A DNA stretch of 64,000 bases, from positions 82,982 to 146,981 of the forward strand of contig NZ_PXYK01000016.1 of the NCBI RefSeq assembly GCF_003012745.1. The letters are read 5' to 3'. The notes under the pieces are model-generated. The model did not search any database and was not told where the DNA came from. It saw only the letters and a list, made by a program, of their open reading frames with translations. This document shows, piece by piece, positions 54,537 to 62,052 of this stretch (the first letter of the stretch is position 1; each line of letters starts with the position of its first letter). This stretch comes from Kumtagia ephedrae (lineage in GTDB: Bacteria > Pseudomonadota > Alphaproteobacteria > Rhizobiales > Rhizobiaceae). The position numbers and the translations under genes were made by a program.

Positions 54537-55499
54537 TCAGGCGTGGCTCTCGGTCGAAGCGTGCGCCTTCGCTTTGCCGGCCACGGGCTGCTTCTCGCGC
54601 GGGTCGACGGCGAACTCCGGAACGCCGCGGCAGCCGGGAATGCAGGCCTTGTCGGCCGCCATCTGCTCCTCATGCGCCATGTCTTCCTGATCTGAGATCA
54701 GCAGGTGCCGGTTCTCGGCCCTGTAGTCGTCGAGGCCGATGAGGGCGGCGCCTAGCGCCCCGGCGATCTGCGGCGACTGCGGCAGGACGAGCGGCATCTG
54801 CAGCTCCTCCTGGATATAGTGCACCGCCGCCGGGTTCCTGGCGACGCCGCCTGTCATCACCACCGGTCCCTTCTTGCCGACGCGCCCGACCAGCCCGAGC
54901 GTGCGGGTGGCGATCGCCTTGTGCACGGCGCCGAGCACGTCGGGCTTCGAGTGGCCTTCGGCGAGCAGCGAGATCACCTCCGTCTCGGCGAAGGTGGCGC
55001 ACATCGACGAGATCTTCAGCTTCTGCGCCGCCTGCAGCGCGACGGCGCCCATCTCCTCCAGCTCGATCTCCATGGCGCGGGCCAGCACCTCGAGGAATTT
55101 GCCGGTGCCGGCGGCGCAACGGTCGTTCATGGCGAACTGCGCCACCAGTCCGTTGGAATCGACCGAGATGACCTTGCTGTCCTGGCCGCCGATGTCGATG
55201 ACGAGGCGGGCGTCGGGCACCATCGCCACGGCGCCGCGGGCATGGCAGGTGATCTCGGTGTAGTTCCTGTCGGCCTCGTCGAGCATGCGGCGCCCGTAGC
55301 CGGTCGAGACGGTGCGGCCGATGTCGGACTGCGCCAGCCCGGCAAGGTCGAGCGCCTCCTTCATGGAGTGCTTCACCCCGTTGCCCGAGACCGCGCCCAT
55401 ATGGGCGACCGAGTGGGCGACGATATTGCCCGCGAGGTTGAGGATGACGGTCTTGGCGGTGGTGGAGCCGAAGTCGACGCCCATCACATGCTGCTTCAT
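54537..55499 (-). CDS. ATP-dependent activator of the 2-hydroxyacyl-CoA dehydratase / benzoyl-CoA reductase family (HgdC/BcrA-BcrD type)
   Basis: ASKHA-fold ATPase (320 aa) that injects a low-potential electron into its partner enzyme, with a [4Fe-4S] cluster shared across the dimer. GVDFGSTTAKTVILN is the phosphate-1 loop, VIDIGGQDSKVI the phosphate-2 loop and VMTGGVARNPAAV the adenosine motif. Cluster cysteines are in NDRCAAGTGKF and SSMCATFAETE. It is ~55 residues longer than common HgdC at the C-terminus, with an extra CIPGC and a Lys/Ala-rich tail. Only one such gene is present, so a homodimer is expected (class I benzoyl-CoA reductases use two different ones). It lies 31 bp downstream of the B-type subunit gene. 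Confidence 0.9.
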   Translation of the reverse strand: MKQHVMGVDFGSTTAKTVILNLAGNIVAHSVAHMGAVSGNGVKHSMKEALDLAGLAQSDIGRTVSTGYGRRMLDEADRNYTEITCHARGAVAMVPDARLVIDIGGQDSKVISVDSNGLVAQFAMNDRCAAGTGKFLEVLARAMEIELEEMGAVALQAAQKLKISSMCATFAETEVISLLAEGHSKPDVLGAVHKAIATRTLGLVGRVGKKGPVVMTGGVARNPAAVHYIQEELQMPLVLPQSPQIAGALGAALIGLDDYRAENRHLLISDQEDMAHEEQMAADKACIPGCRGVPEFAVDPREKQPVAGKAKAHASTESHA

Positions 55500-55530
55500 C
55501 TGTCCGCTCCTTCGTGCTTTCGATGCCGCC

Positions 55531-56862
55531 TCAGGCGGCGACCATCCGGCGCGCCTCGATCGCCTCCAGCATCGCCTCGACGCGGCTGTTGAGCAGCTCG
55601 TCCTTGTAGAAGCTCTCGTCGGTCACATCGCCTTCGAACATCGAGGTCGGGATGCCCAGGCGCTTGTGCGCGGCCTCGGCGATCATGAACTGCGGGTTGG
55701 TGAAGGCGCGGCAGGTGCGCGAGGCGTGGATCACCATGCCGTCGACCTTGAACTTTCGACAGAGCCCCATGATCAGCTCGATGAGGATCGGCGCGGCGTG
55801 GTTGTTGGGACAGATCAGGTAGTTCTGCGCCATGCCGCGGACGGGGTCGTTCGGGTCGATGAGGCCGGGCTCCTGCCAGAACGCCATGTGGGTGTAGCGG
55901 CCGGCCACCACGGCGGCATCCCAGCGCGCGAACTTGTTGGCGAGCCAGCCGACCTTGTTCCAGTTCATGATGCCGTCGAAGAACAGCCGGTATTTCTCGT
56001 CGGGAACCGTGCCCTCGCCGTCGCGCACCCGCTGCTTCACCTCCTCCAGCACGGTCTCGAAATACTGCTTGACGCCCGGCACCGGCAGGTTGTTGATCGG
56101 CGCGATCGACACGACCCAGTCGAAGAAGCTGGCGGGCGCCGGCTGGGCGGTGCACAGCTCCATCGCCTCCAGCCGCAGCTCCGAGGCGCGCCTGATGTCG
56201 GCCATCAGCGCGTAGAGCCGGTCCCACGGATAGGGTTTTCCGGTGCGCTCCTCGATGAACTTGACCATGTCGCGGAGCTGGCGCGCCACGTAGTCGGACG
56301 TCTCCTCCCACTCCTCACCGCGCAGATAGCCCGCGTCGGGCTTGGCGCCCCAGATCCATGGGATCGACACGTTGAAGATGGGAACCTTCTTGCCGAAGAC
56401 CCGGCTCGTCATCTCGTCCCACTGCTGGCCGGTCGAGCAATAGGCATAGGCCGAGATGATCATGTCCGGCGCCGGCAGCTTCCAGGTCAGGTCGTCCTCG
56501 TCGGGCGCCGCGCCGGCATTGTCGCCGCGCAGCCGCTGGTTCGACACGGCGCAGCCGAGATGCGTGCGGGCGTAGGAGCAGAGCTCGCGCAGGTAGCCGC
56601 GCTCCTCGGCGACGCGCTGCGCCGTGCCTTCCTGGTGGCGGGCCGCCAGCATGGCGGAATAGGCCTCGCCATGCACCCAGCAGATGTCGGCGGCCTCGAG
56701 GAACGGATTGATCGCCGATCCCTCGTACCAGCAGACCAGCTTGCCCTCGTCCTTGGCGCGCCAGACCATTTCCCAGTAGTCGTTGACCAGCTTGCCGGCG
56801 ATGCGGGTCGAGTCGAGCTTGTTGGCCTTCTTCTCTTCAAAGGGTCTGAAAGCGATGTTCAT
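55531..56862 (-). CDS. 2-hydroxyacyl-CoA dehydratase / benzoyl-CoA reductase family subunit (BcrB/HgdA type), copy 2
   Basis: Subunit of 443 aa, paralogous along its whole length to 43984-45342. It has CWVHGEAYSAMLAARHQ, ELCSYARTHLG, SAYAYCSTGQQWDEM, YRLFFDGIMNWNKVGW and VIHASRTCRAFTN. The Cys in the ELCSYARTH, YCSxGQQW and HASRTCR motifs are kept in both copies. The region after ELCSYARTH (residues ~100-130) differs most, which may reflect substrate. Second gene of the operon C-type, B-type, activator. Confidence 0.86.
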   Translation of the reverse strand: MNIAFRPFEEKKANKLDSTRIAGKLVNDYWEMVWRAKDEGKLVCWYEGSAINPFLEAADICWVHGEAYSAMLAARHQEGTAQRVAEERGYLRELCSYARTHLGCAVSNQRLRGDNAGAAPDEDDLTWKLPAPDMIISAYAYCSTGQQWDEMTSRVFGKKVPIFNVSIPWIWGAKPDAGYLRGEEWEETSDYVARQLRDMVKFIEERTGKPYPWDRLYALMADIRRASELRLEAMELCTAQPAPASFFDWVVSIAPINNLPVPGVKQYFETVLEEVKQRVRDGEGTVPDEKYRLFFDGIMNWNKVGWLANKFARWDAAVVAGRYTHMAFWQEPGLIDPNDPVRGMAQNYLICPNNHAAPILIELIMGLCRKFKVDGMVIHASRTCRAFTNPQFMIAEAAHKRLGIPTSMFEGDVTDESFYKDELLNSRVEAMLEAIEARRMVAA

Positions 56863-56880
56863 CTCTGGCGTCTCCTGTGC

Positions 56881-58038
56881 TCAGGCGGCTTGGCGGTGCT
56901 TCACGACTTCGACGAAGGTCTCGACCCGGGTCTTCAGGCTCTCCAGCGCCATGCTCTCATGCTCGGTCTCGATGAGCAGATGCGGCACGCCGGCCTTCTC
57001 GAAGGCCTCCTTGACCTCGGGGTAGTAGTACATGTGCGGCTCGCAGAACTTGGCCATCAGCACGATCATGCCCTGAGCGCGCTCCTCGCGGATGGCGTTG
57101 AGCAGATAGGCGTCCCAGTCGACATTGTTCTGCACGCGCGTGGGGCAGGGGACGCCGGTGTTGCGGTCGAGATACCAGCGGGCGAGCCCCTGGATCGGGT
57201 CGCCCTCTTCGGGGACGTCGGTCGAGATGTAGCGGAAGCCGTGATAGAGGTCGTCGCCGACGACGGTGACGCCGCATTCCTCGATCATCGTCAGCACTTC
57301 CGGCTTGGGCGCCTGGCAGAAATGGCCAGACAGATGCAGCCGCACGGTGCGCGCCGCGGCGGCCGGTGCGTTCTCGACCTGCTCGATGAGCGCTTCCAGC
57401 AACTGCGTGTGCTCGGCCTTGTCCATGACCATCGACGACTTCACCACATGCTGCATCTCGACGGAGCCGAGCGGCGCCGCGCCGGTCTTGCGCATCTGGT
57501 AGAGGCGGCGGATCAGGCCGCGGTTGCGGTTGAACAGGCGGATGGAGGCGTGCAGGGCCGCGTCGGCCACCGGCGCGCCGGTGAAATCCTCGAGCTCCGC
57601 CTTGAGCTTGGAGAAGCTCTCCTCCGAACGGCCCTGAGTCCACGGATCACACATGGACGAGATCAGCTGGAAGAAGATGACCCGCGTGTCGGGAAGCTGC
57701 ATGCGGATGGCGTCGGCGGCGCCGAGCAGCTGGACGCAATGGTCGCCGAACATGATGGCGTCGAGCACGCCGAAATCGCCGCGCACCGCCTGGTCGACCA
57801 TGGAGCGGGTGTAGCCGCAGTAGAACGGGAAGAGCAGGCCGTGGCCGAGCGTGATCGGGTCTTCGCTCTCCTGCAGGATCATCGGCAGGGTGTCGGCGGC
57901 ATGCGCCAGCTCGCCCGGGAAATTCATCGGGAAGGAACCGATGACTTTCCTGCCGGTCCGCTCTTTCCATGCCTTCGCATAGCCGAGCGGATCGTGCGCG
58001 GCAGCGGCGAAGCGCTGCATGATCGCCTGTCTATCCAA
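56881..58038 (-). CDS. 2-hydroxyacyl-CoA dehydratase / benzoyl-CoA reductase family subunit (BcrC/HgdB type), copy 2
   Basis: Subunit of 385 aa from TTG 58038, which has GGGAGG six bases upstream and gives the same length as the paralogue at 42813. SFPMNFPGELAHAADTLPMIL, MFGDHCVQLLG, LSGHFCQAPKP and LMAKFCEPHMYYYPE match that copy. One Cys near the N-terminus of copy 1 (AAGCLP) is Asp-Thr here. First gene of the operon ending in the activator, divergent from the racemase-like gene. Confidence 0.86.
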   Translation of the reverse strand: MDRQAIMQRFAAAAHDPLGYAKAWKERTGRKVIGSFPMNFPGELAHAADTLPMILQESEDPITLGHGLLFPFYCGYTRSMVDQAVRGDFGVLDAIMFGDHCVQLLGAADAIRMQLPDTRVIFFQLISSMCDPWTQGRSEESFSKLKAELEDFTGAPVADAALHASIRLFNRNRGLIRRLYQMRKTGAAPLGSVEMQHVVKSSMVMDKAEHTQLLEALIEQVENAPAAAARTVRLHLSGHFCQAPKPEVLTMIEECGVTVVGDDLYHGFRYISTDVPEEGDPIQGLARWYLDRNTGVPCPTRVQNNVDWDAYLLNAIREERAQGMIVLMAKFCEPHMYYYPEVKEAFEKAGVPHLLIETEHESMALESLKTRVETFVEVVKHRQAA

Positions 58039-58078
58039 AGGCTGCCTCCCGGTGGCTGGATGCGTTCGCGTCATGAAG

Positions 58079-58136
58079 GTGAGTCTAACTCACTTAACGC
58101 AAAAGTCAATGGAGATCGTACGCTACCAATACGATC
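58079..58136. promoter_or_regulatory. Two palindromes in the divergent promoter of the reductase and racemase genes
   Basis: GTGAGT-CTA-ACTCAC (58079-58093) is a perfect 15-bp inverted repeat of a type not seen elsewhere in the window. GATCGTA-N9-TACGATC (58114-58136) overlaps a copy of the recurrent operator (GTACGCTACCAATAC). The first could be the site of the TetR regulator encoded downstream. Confidence 0.55.
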
Positions 58137-58249
58137 TTTACGGCGGCTGGAGCATCTGCAATAAACGTCTCATGGCGGCCGTGGTCCGCGCGATCCCGCG
58201 CACAGCCGCGCGTCGGCTGGTTAGTCCGGCTCAGAAATGGAGCACGATC

Positions 58250-59401
58250 ATGGGGCCGCTGAACGGAATCCGCATCGTCGAGATGTCGAATATCGGACCG
58301 GGCCCGTTCTGCGGCATGCTGCTGGCCGACCTCGGCGCGGAGGTCGTCAGCGTGCAGCGGCTGGCGGCGGCCGACCTCGGCTTCGATATCGACCGGCGGT
58401 TCGACTTTCTCAACCGCTCCAAGCAGGCGGTGGCGATCGATCTCAAGTCAGCGGAGGGCGTGGCCGTGGTGAAGGAAATGATCGGCCGCGCCGACATGCT
58501 GATCGAAGGTTTCCGGCCGGGCGTGATGGAACGCCTCGGCCTGGGGCACGACATCTGCCTCGGGCTCAACCCGCGGCTGATCTACGGCCGCATGACCGGC
58601 TGGGGGCAGGACGGACCGCTCTCCCAGACCGCCGGCCACGACATCAACTACATCGCCATGGCCGGGGCGCTGGCGGCGATCGGGCCGAAGGGCGGCGATC
58701 CGTCGGTGCCGCTCAACCTCGTCGGCGACTTCGCCGGCGGCTCGCTCTATCTGGCCATGGGCCTGCTGGCGGCGCTGCTGGAGGCGCGGCGCTCGGGCGA
58801 AGGCCAGGTGGTCGACGCCGCCATGGTCGACGGCGTCGCCAGCCTGATGGCCATGCATATGGGCTATCGCCAGGCGAAGTTCTGGAGCCTCGAGCGCGGC
58901 ACCAACGCCGTGGATGGCGGCGCGCCGTGGTACACGACCTACCGTACGAAGGACGGCCGCTGGGTCGCGGTCGGCGCGGTCGAGAAGCGTTTCTACGGCG
59001 AGCTGGTTGACAAGCTTGGCCTCGATGCCGGGACACTGCCCGGCCAGCACGACGTGAAACGCTGGGACGAATTGCGCGCCGTCTTCGCCGAGCGGTTCGC
59101 GGCGAAAACCCGGGACGAATGGGAAGCGGTGTTCGCCGCCTCCGACGCTTGCGTGTCGCCTGTGCTCGACATGGACGAGGCGCCGCGCCACCCCGCCGCG
59201 CGGGTGCGCCAGACCTATCTCGACCGGGACGGCGTCGTCGAACCCGCGCCGGCGCCCCGCTTCAGCCGGACACCCGCCGCGGCCGGGAGCCCGCCGGCCG
59301 ATCCGCGCGACACCACCGCGGCGGCGCTGGCCGCCTGGGGCATCGATCGGGAGCGGATCGAAAGCCTGGCGCAGGCCGGCCTGATCGCGTCCAGGGCGTG
59401 A
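58250..59401 (+). CDS. CoA-transferase family III protein, alpha-methylacyl-CoA racemase-like
   Basis: CaiB/BaiF-fold protein of 383 aa, paralogous to 14315-15493. GHDINYIAMAGAL and LVGDFAGGSLYLAMG supply the His and Asp of racemases, and LIEGFRPGVMERLGLG and GRMTGWGQDGP are shared. ATG 58250 was chosen from family alignment (MGPLNGIRIVEMSN). Convergent with the TetR gene with only 3 bp between the stops. Probably inverts a 2-substituted acyl-CoA before dehydrogenation. Confidence 0.84.
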   Translation: MGPLNGIRIVEMSNIGPGPFCGMLLADLGAEVVSVQRLAAADLGFDIDRRFDFLNRSKQAVAIDLKSAEGVAVVKEMIGRADMLIEGFRPGVMERLGLGHDICLGLNPRLIYGRMTGWGQDGPLSQTAGHDINYIAMAGALAAIGPKGGDPSVPLNLVGDFAGGSLYLAMGLLAALLEARRSGEGQVVDAAMVDGVASLMAMHMGYRQAKFWSLERGTNAVDGGAPWYTTYRTKDGRWVAVGAVEKRFYGELVDKLGLDAGTLPGQHDVKRWDELRAVFAERFAAKTRDEWEAVFAASDACVSPVLDMDEAPRHPAARVRQTYLDRDGVVEPAPAPRFSRTPAAAGSPPADPRDTTAAALAAWGIDRERIESLAQAGLIASRA

Positions 59402-59404
59402 CGG

Positions 59405-60109
59405 TCAACTCTCGCCGGCCGACTGCTTCTTCAGCGAGGCGGTGACCTGCTCCAGCATGGCCACGGCATCGGACAGCGAGCCGGATGACGGGGCGCTCGC
59501 GCTGATGCCGCGCAGGATGACCTCGGTGATCTGCTCGGCCGATTCGTCGACGGAGAAATCGCCCTCGCCGCGCAGATAGGCCCAGGTCTGGTGCTCGATG
59601 GCGCCGAAGATCATGTCGCGCACCAGCTTGCGCGACAGGTCGGCGCGCAGCACGCCCTTGTCGCGGCCGTCCTCGATGACGGTCATCACCCGGCCCACCA
59701 CCTCGCGGTTCTGCTGGTAGATGCGCATCGAGCGGTAGTTGGGGTCGGCCCTGAGCTCCATCAGCACGAAGCGCGTCAGCGCCGGCTCGCGCCGGATGCT
59801 CGACAGCGACCACCAGACCGCGTGATAGAGGCGGTCGCGGATGGAGCCGCTGGCCCTTGCCGGATAGTCCTCGGCGAGGAACTCGTCGAACCAGCTTTCG
59901 GCGATCTGGATCAGCAGGTCCCGCTTGGTCGGGAAATATTTGTAGATCGTCGCCTCCGACGTGCCGCAGCGCTCCGCGACCTCGGCCGTGAGGAACTGCT
60001 CGGAGCCGCGCTCGCGCAGGACGGCCCGGGCGGTGAGCAGGATGGCCGCGACCCGCTGGTCGCGCGGCAGGCGCCGCGCCGCGTTCCGTGCCGGGGACCT
60101 TGGTTGCAT
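59405..60109 (-). CDS. TetR-family transcriptional regulator
   Basis: Regulator of 234 aa. The N-terminal helix-turn-helix is VAAILLTARAVLRERGSEQFLTAEVAERCGTSEATIYKYFPTKRDLL; the C-terminal domain (ESWFDEFLAEDYPARA onward) has the helical ligand-binding pattern of acyl-CoA-responsive repressors. ATG 60109 was chosen because the preceding frame has no family similarity. It may control the neighbouring racemase and reductase genes through the distinct GTGAGT palindrome at 58079-58093. Ligand unknown. Confidence 0.88.
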   Translation of the reverse strand: MQPRSPARNAARRLPRDQRVAAILLTARAVLRERGSEQFLTAEVAERCGTSEATIYKYFPTKRDLLIQIAESWFDEFLAEDYPARASGSIRDRLYHAVWWSLSSIRREPALTRFVLMELRADPNYRSMRIYQQNREVVGRVMTVIEDGRDKGVLRADLSRKLVRDMIFGAIEHQTWAYLRGEGDFSVDESAEQITEVILRGISASAPSSGSLSDAVAMLEQVTASLKKQSAGES

Positions 60110-60216
60110 GAAAGTCTCCAGATGGCCCTGATAACGGCTTCCATGCACTAGCCCGCGCGGTCTGTCCATCGCTCGCCGCCGGCTCGTTCGGCTCGGCACC
60201 CGCCCCATGGAGAGAC

Positions 60217-60380
60217 AGGGCAATTGCATGTGGGGTTACCCCCACCCCTGACCCCTTCCCACAAGGGGGAGGGGGACCCGCTGGCCTTCTCCGCCGGGCA
60301 CCAATCGCGGGCGGTTTCGTGCGGCATTGCGGCCGCAAAGTCCCCCTCCCCTTGTGGGCAGGGGTTAGGGGTGGGGGTAC
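60217..60380. repeat. Composite inverted-repeat element (type C), copy 3
   Basis: Flank CAGGGCAATTGCATGTGGGG, arms 60237-60275 and 60340-60380, and an interior in the same orientation as the copy at 25031 (GGGCACCAATCG...GCGGCCGCAAAG). Fills the gap between the TetR and thioesterase genes. Confidence 0.75.
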
Positions 60381-60439
60381 GAAGTGGCACGATCCTCATT
60401 GCTCGTCATATGAGACGGTCAATCGCGACGCAGTCGGCA

Positions 60440-60937
60440 TCACGCGTTTGGAAACAGCTCGCCCAGCGTGCTGCCGATCGGGGCGCGCTGCTTGGAGATG
60501 CGATAGATGCAGCTCGAGCGGAACACCGGGCGGGCGCCGACCATCGCCAGCGTCTGCTGGAACAGCGTGGCGCGGGTGGCGCGCAGCAGCGTTGTGTGGC
60601 CCTCCAGCCAGTCGCCGAGGACGACCGGGGCGATATAGTCGAGCGTCATGTTGATGGTCGGCATCAGCATGTGGCGCAGTTCCGGCTCCTGCTGCTGGCT
60701 GACATAAAGCTGCATGTCGGCGAAGGAGGCGAGGATGCCGCCATGGCAGGTCTGGTGCGGGTTGACGTGGCGCTTGCCGATGCGCATGCCGAGGCGCAGC
60801 CGGCCGTCGATCAGCCTGCCGTAGAGCGGACCGAGATATTCGTTGAAGCCCGTGCCCGTCGGCAGCGGCTCGTATCCCGCAGGCGGGTCGTCGGCGATCT
60901 CGCCGGCCAGCAACTCCATGACGGCTCTCGGGTCCAT
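60440..60937 (-). CDS. Hotdog-fold thioesterase (PaaI type)
   Basis: Thioesterase-like protein of 165 aa with NPHQTCHGGILASFADMQLYV as hotdog helix and TINMTLDYIAPVVLGDWLEG. ATG 60937 has GGAGAAG upstream; the frame continues 29 codons further through the operator region. Shares DDPPAGYEPL with the thioesterase at 25266. Divergent from the CrtC-like gene. Confidence 0.82.
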   Translation of the reverse strand: MDPRAVMELLAGEIADDPPAGYEPLPTGTGFNEYLGPLYGRLIDGRLRLGMRIGKRHVNPHQTCHGGILASFADMQLYVSQQQEPELRHMLMPTINMTLDYIAPVVLGDWLEGHTTLLRATRATLFQQTLAMVGARPVFRSSCIYRISKQRAPIGSTLGELFPNA

Positions 60938-61001
60938 GTCGCTTCTCCGCTGCGTGTTCCGGCCATCAAGCAGCGCACGGCCGTGCTTGTCCAGAAAAAT
61001 A

Positions 61002-61026
61002 ATTAGATAGATTACCATACGCATGC
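61002..61026. promoter_or_regulatory. Operator-like site between divergent thioesterase and CrtC-like genes
   Basis: TTAGATAGATTACCATACGCATGCG is AT-rich and contains GATTACCATAC, a diverged form of the recurrent motif on the other strand (GTATGGTAATC). It is 65 bp from the thioesterase start and 66 bp from the + strand gene. Confidence 0.35.
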
Positions 61027-61092
61027 GGACTTATATTGACCTTTGAGGCCGCGGCGGGCAGATAGGTCGCGATCGCGTGCAGGAGGCTCCGC

Positions 61093-62052
61093 ATGATCGG
61101 CTGGATCGACAACGCGCCCGAAATCCGGGATCCCGGCTACCGGCCGGACGATGATTTGCGCCACCGGCCGGGCGCCGACGGCAAGGCGCGCGACTCGCTG
61201 TTCTGGCAGGTGATCATGCCCGACCACGAGCTCGGCTTTCAGTGCTATCTCTACCTCACCGGCTCCGGCAGGGCGGGCTTCAACCTGATCCTGTGGGGCA
61301 GGGACCGCAAGCCGCATGTGCTCGACCGCGTCGAGGGCATCGTGCCGGACGCCATGGATTTCGACGATTTTTCGCTGGAGGGCCTGCGCGTCCGCCAGCC
61401 CGCCGACCGGAAGACGGCGCGGATCGCCTATGAAAGCGGCAAGGTGAGGCTGGACTACGCGTTCGAGGGTTTCCACGCCCCGTTCAGCTACCGCTCGAAC
61501 CCGGACGGGCTGCCGTCCTGGTTCGCCGACAACCGGCTGGAGCAGTCGGGCTGGGTCAAGGGCTTCATCGAGTGGGACGGAAGGCGCATCGAGCTCGACC
61601 GCATCGGCCACCGCGACCATTCCTGGGGCGTGCGCCGCTGGCAGGCGCCGCAGCACTGGAAATGGCTGGTCGCCTACACGCCCGACGCTTCCCGCATCGT
61701 CAACGCCTGGATCTGGATGGCCAGGGGCGAATGGGGCGTCGGCGGCTATGTTATCCGCGATGGCGAGCTGGTGCCGATCGCAAGGGTGGAGCAGAAAGCC
61801 ACCTTCGACGACGACATGACCCAGCGCAGCATCGCGGTCGAGATCAAGGATATCCGCGGGAACGCCTGCGCCATGCGGATGGAGCGCTTCGGCCTGGTCA
61901 AGCTGCCGACCGGCGGGCGCCACGCCACGATGATCATGGAGGCGGCCTGCCATGCCCGCATCGACGGCCACGACGCCGCCGGGCAGTTCGAGTGCCAGTG
62001 GCCGCAATCCTATCTCGACGCCATGATCGAGCTGAACAAGATGACGCCATGA
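61093..62052 (+). CDS. CrtC-like (hydroxyneurosporene synthase/DUF7064-type) protein of unknown function
   Basis: Protein of 319 aa without signal peptide. LDRIGHRDHSWGVRRWQAPQHWKW is the most telling motif; lipocalin-like CrtC/AttH-fold proteins carry a similar RDHSWG. Two beta-rich halves flank it. Homologues often neighbour an aminoglycoside-phosphotransferase-fold gene, as here, where the next ATG overlaps this stop by 4 bp. CrtC hydrates isoprenoid double bonds; whether this one acts on a terpenoid or steroid-like CoA ester is unknown. Confidence 0.7.
   Translation: MIGWIDNAPEIRDPGYRPDDDLRHRPGADGKARDSLFWQVIMPDHELGFQCYLYLTGSGRAGFNLILWGRDRKPHVLDRVEGIVPDAMDFDDFSLEGLRVRQPADRKTARIAYESGKVRLDYAFEGFHAPFSYRSNPDGLPSWFADNRLEQSGWVKGFIEWDGRRIELDRIGHRDHSWGVRRWQAPQHWKWLVAYTPDASRIVNAWIWMARGEWGVGGYVIRDGELVPIARVEQKATFDDDMTQRSIAVEIKDIRGNACAMRMERFGLVKLPTGGRHATMIMEAACHARIDGHDAAGQFECQWPQSYLDAMIELNKMTP

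Noticed and set aside
54251..54742. Plus-strand frame of 163 codons upstream of the activator
   Set aside because: Arg/Pro-rich without domain or convincing ribosome site, and its second half is antisense to the activator gene.
54537..58038. A classical class I benzoyl-CoA reductase (BcrABCD)
   Set aside because: Only one activator-type gene is present and no BcrA/BcrD pair or dedicated ferredoxin is visible. The family is shared with 2-hydroxyacyl-CoA dehydratases, so the specific name is not justified.
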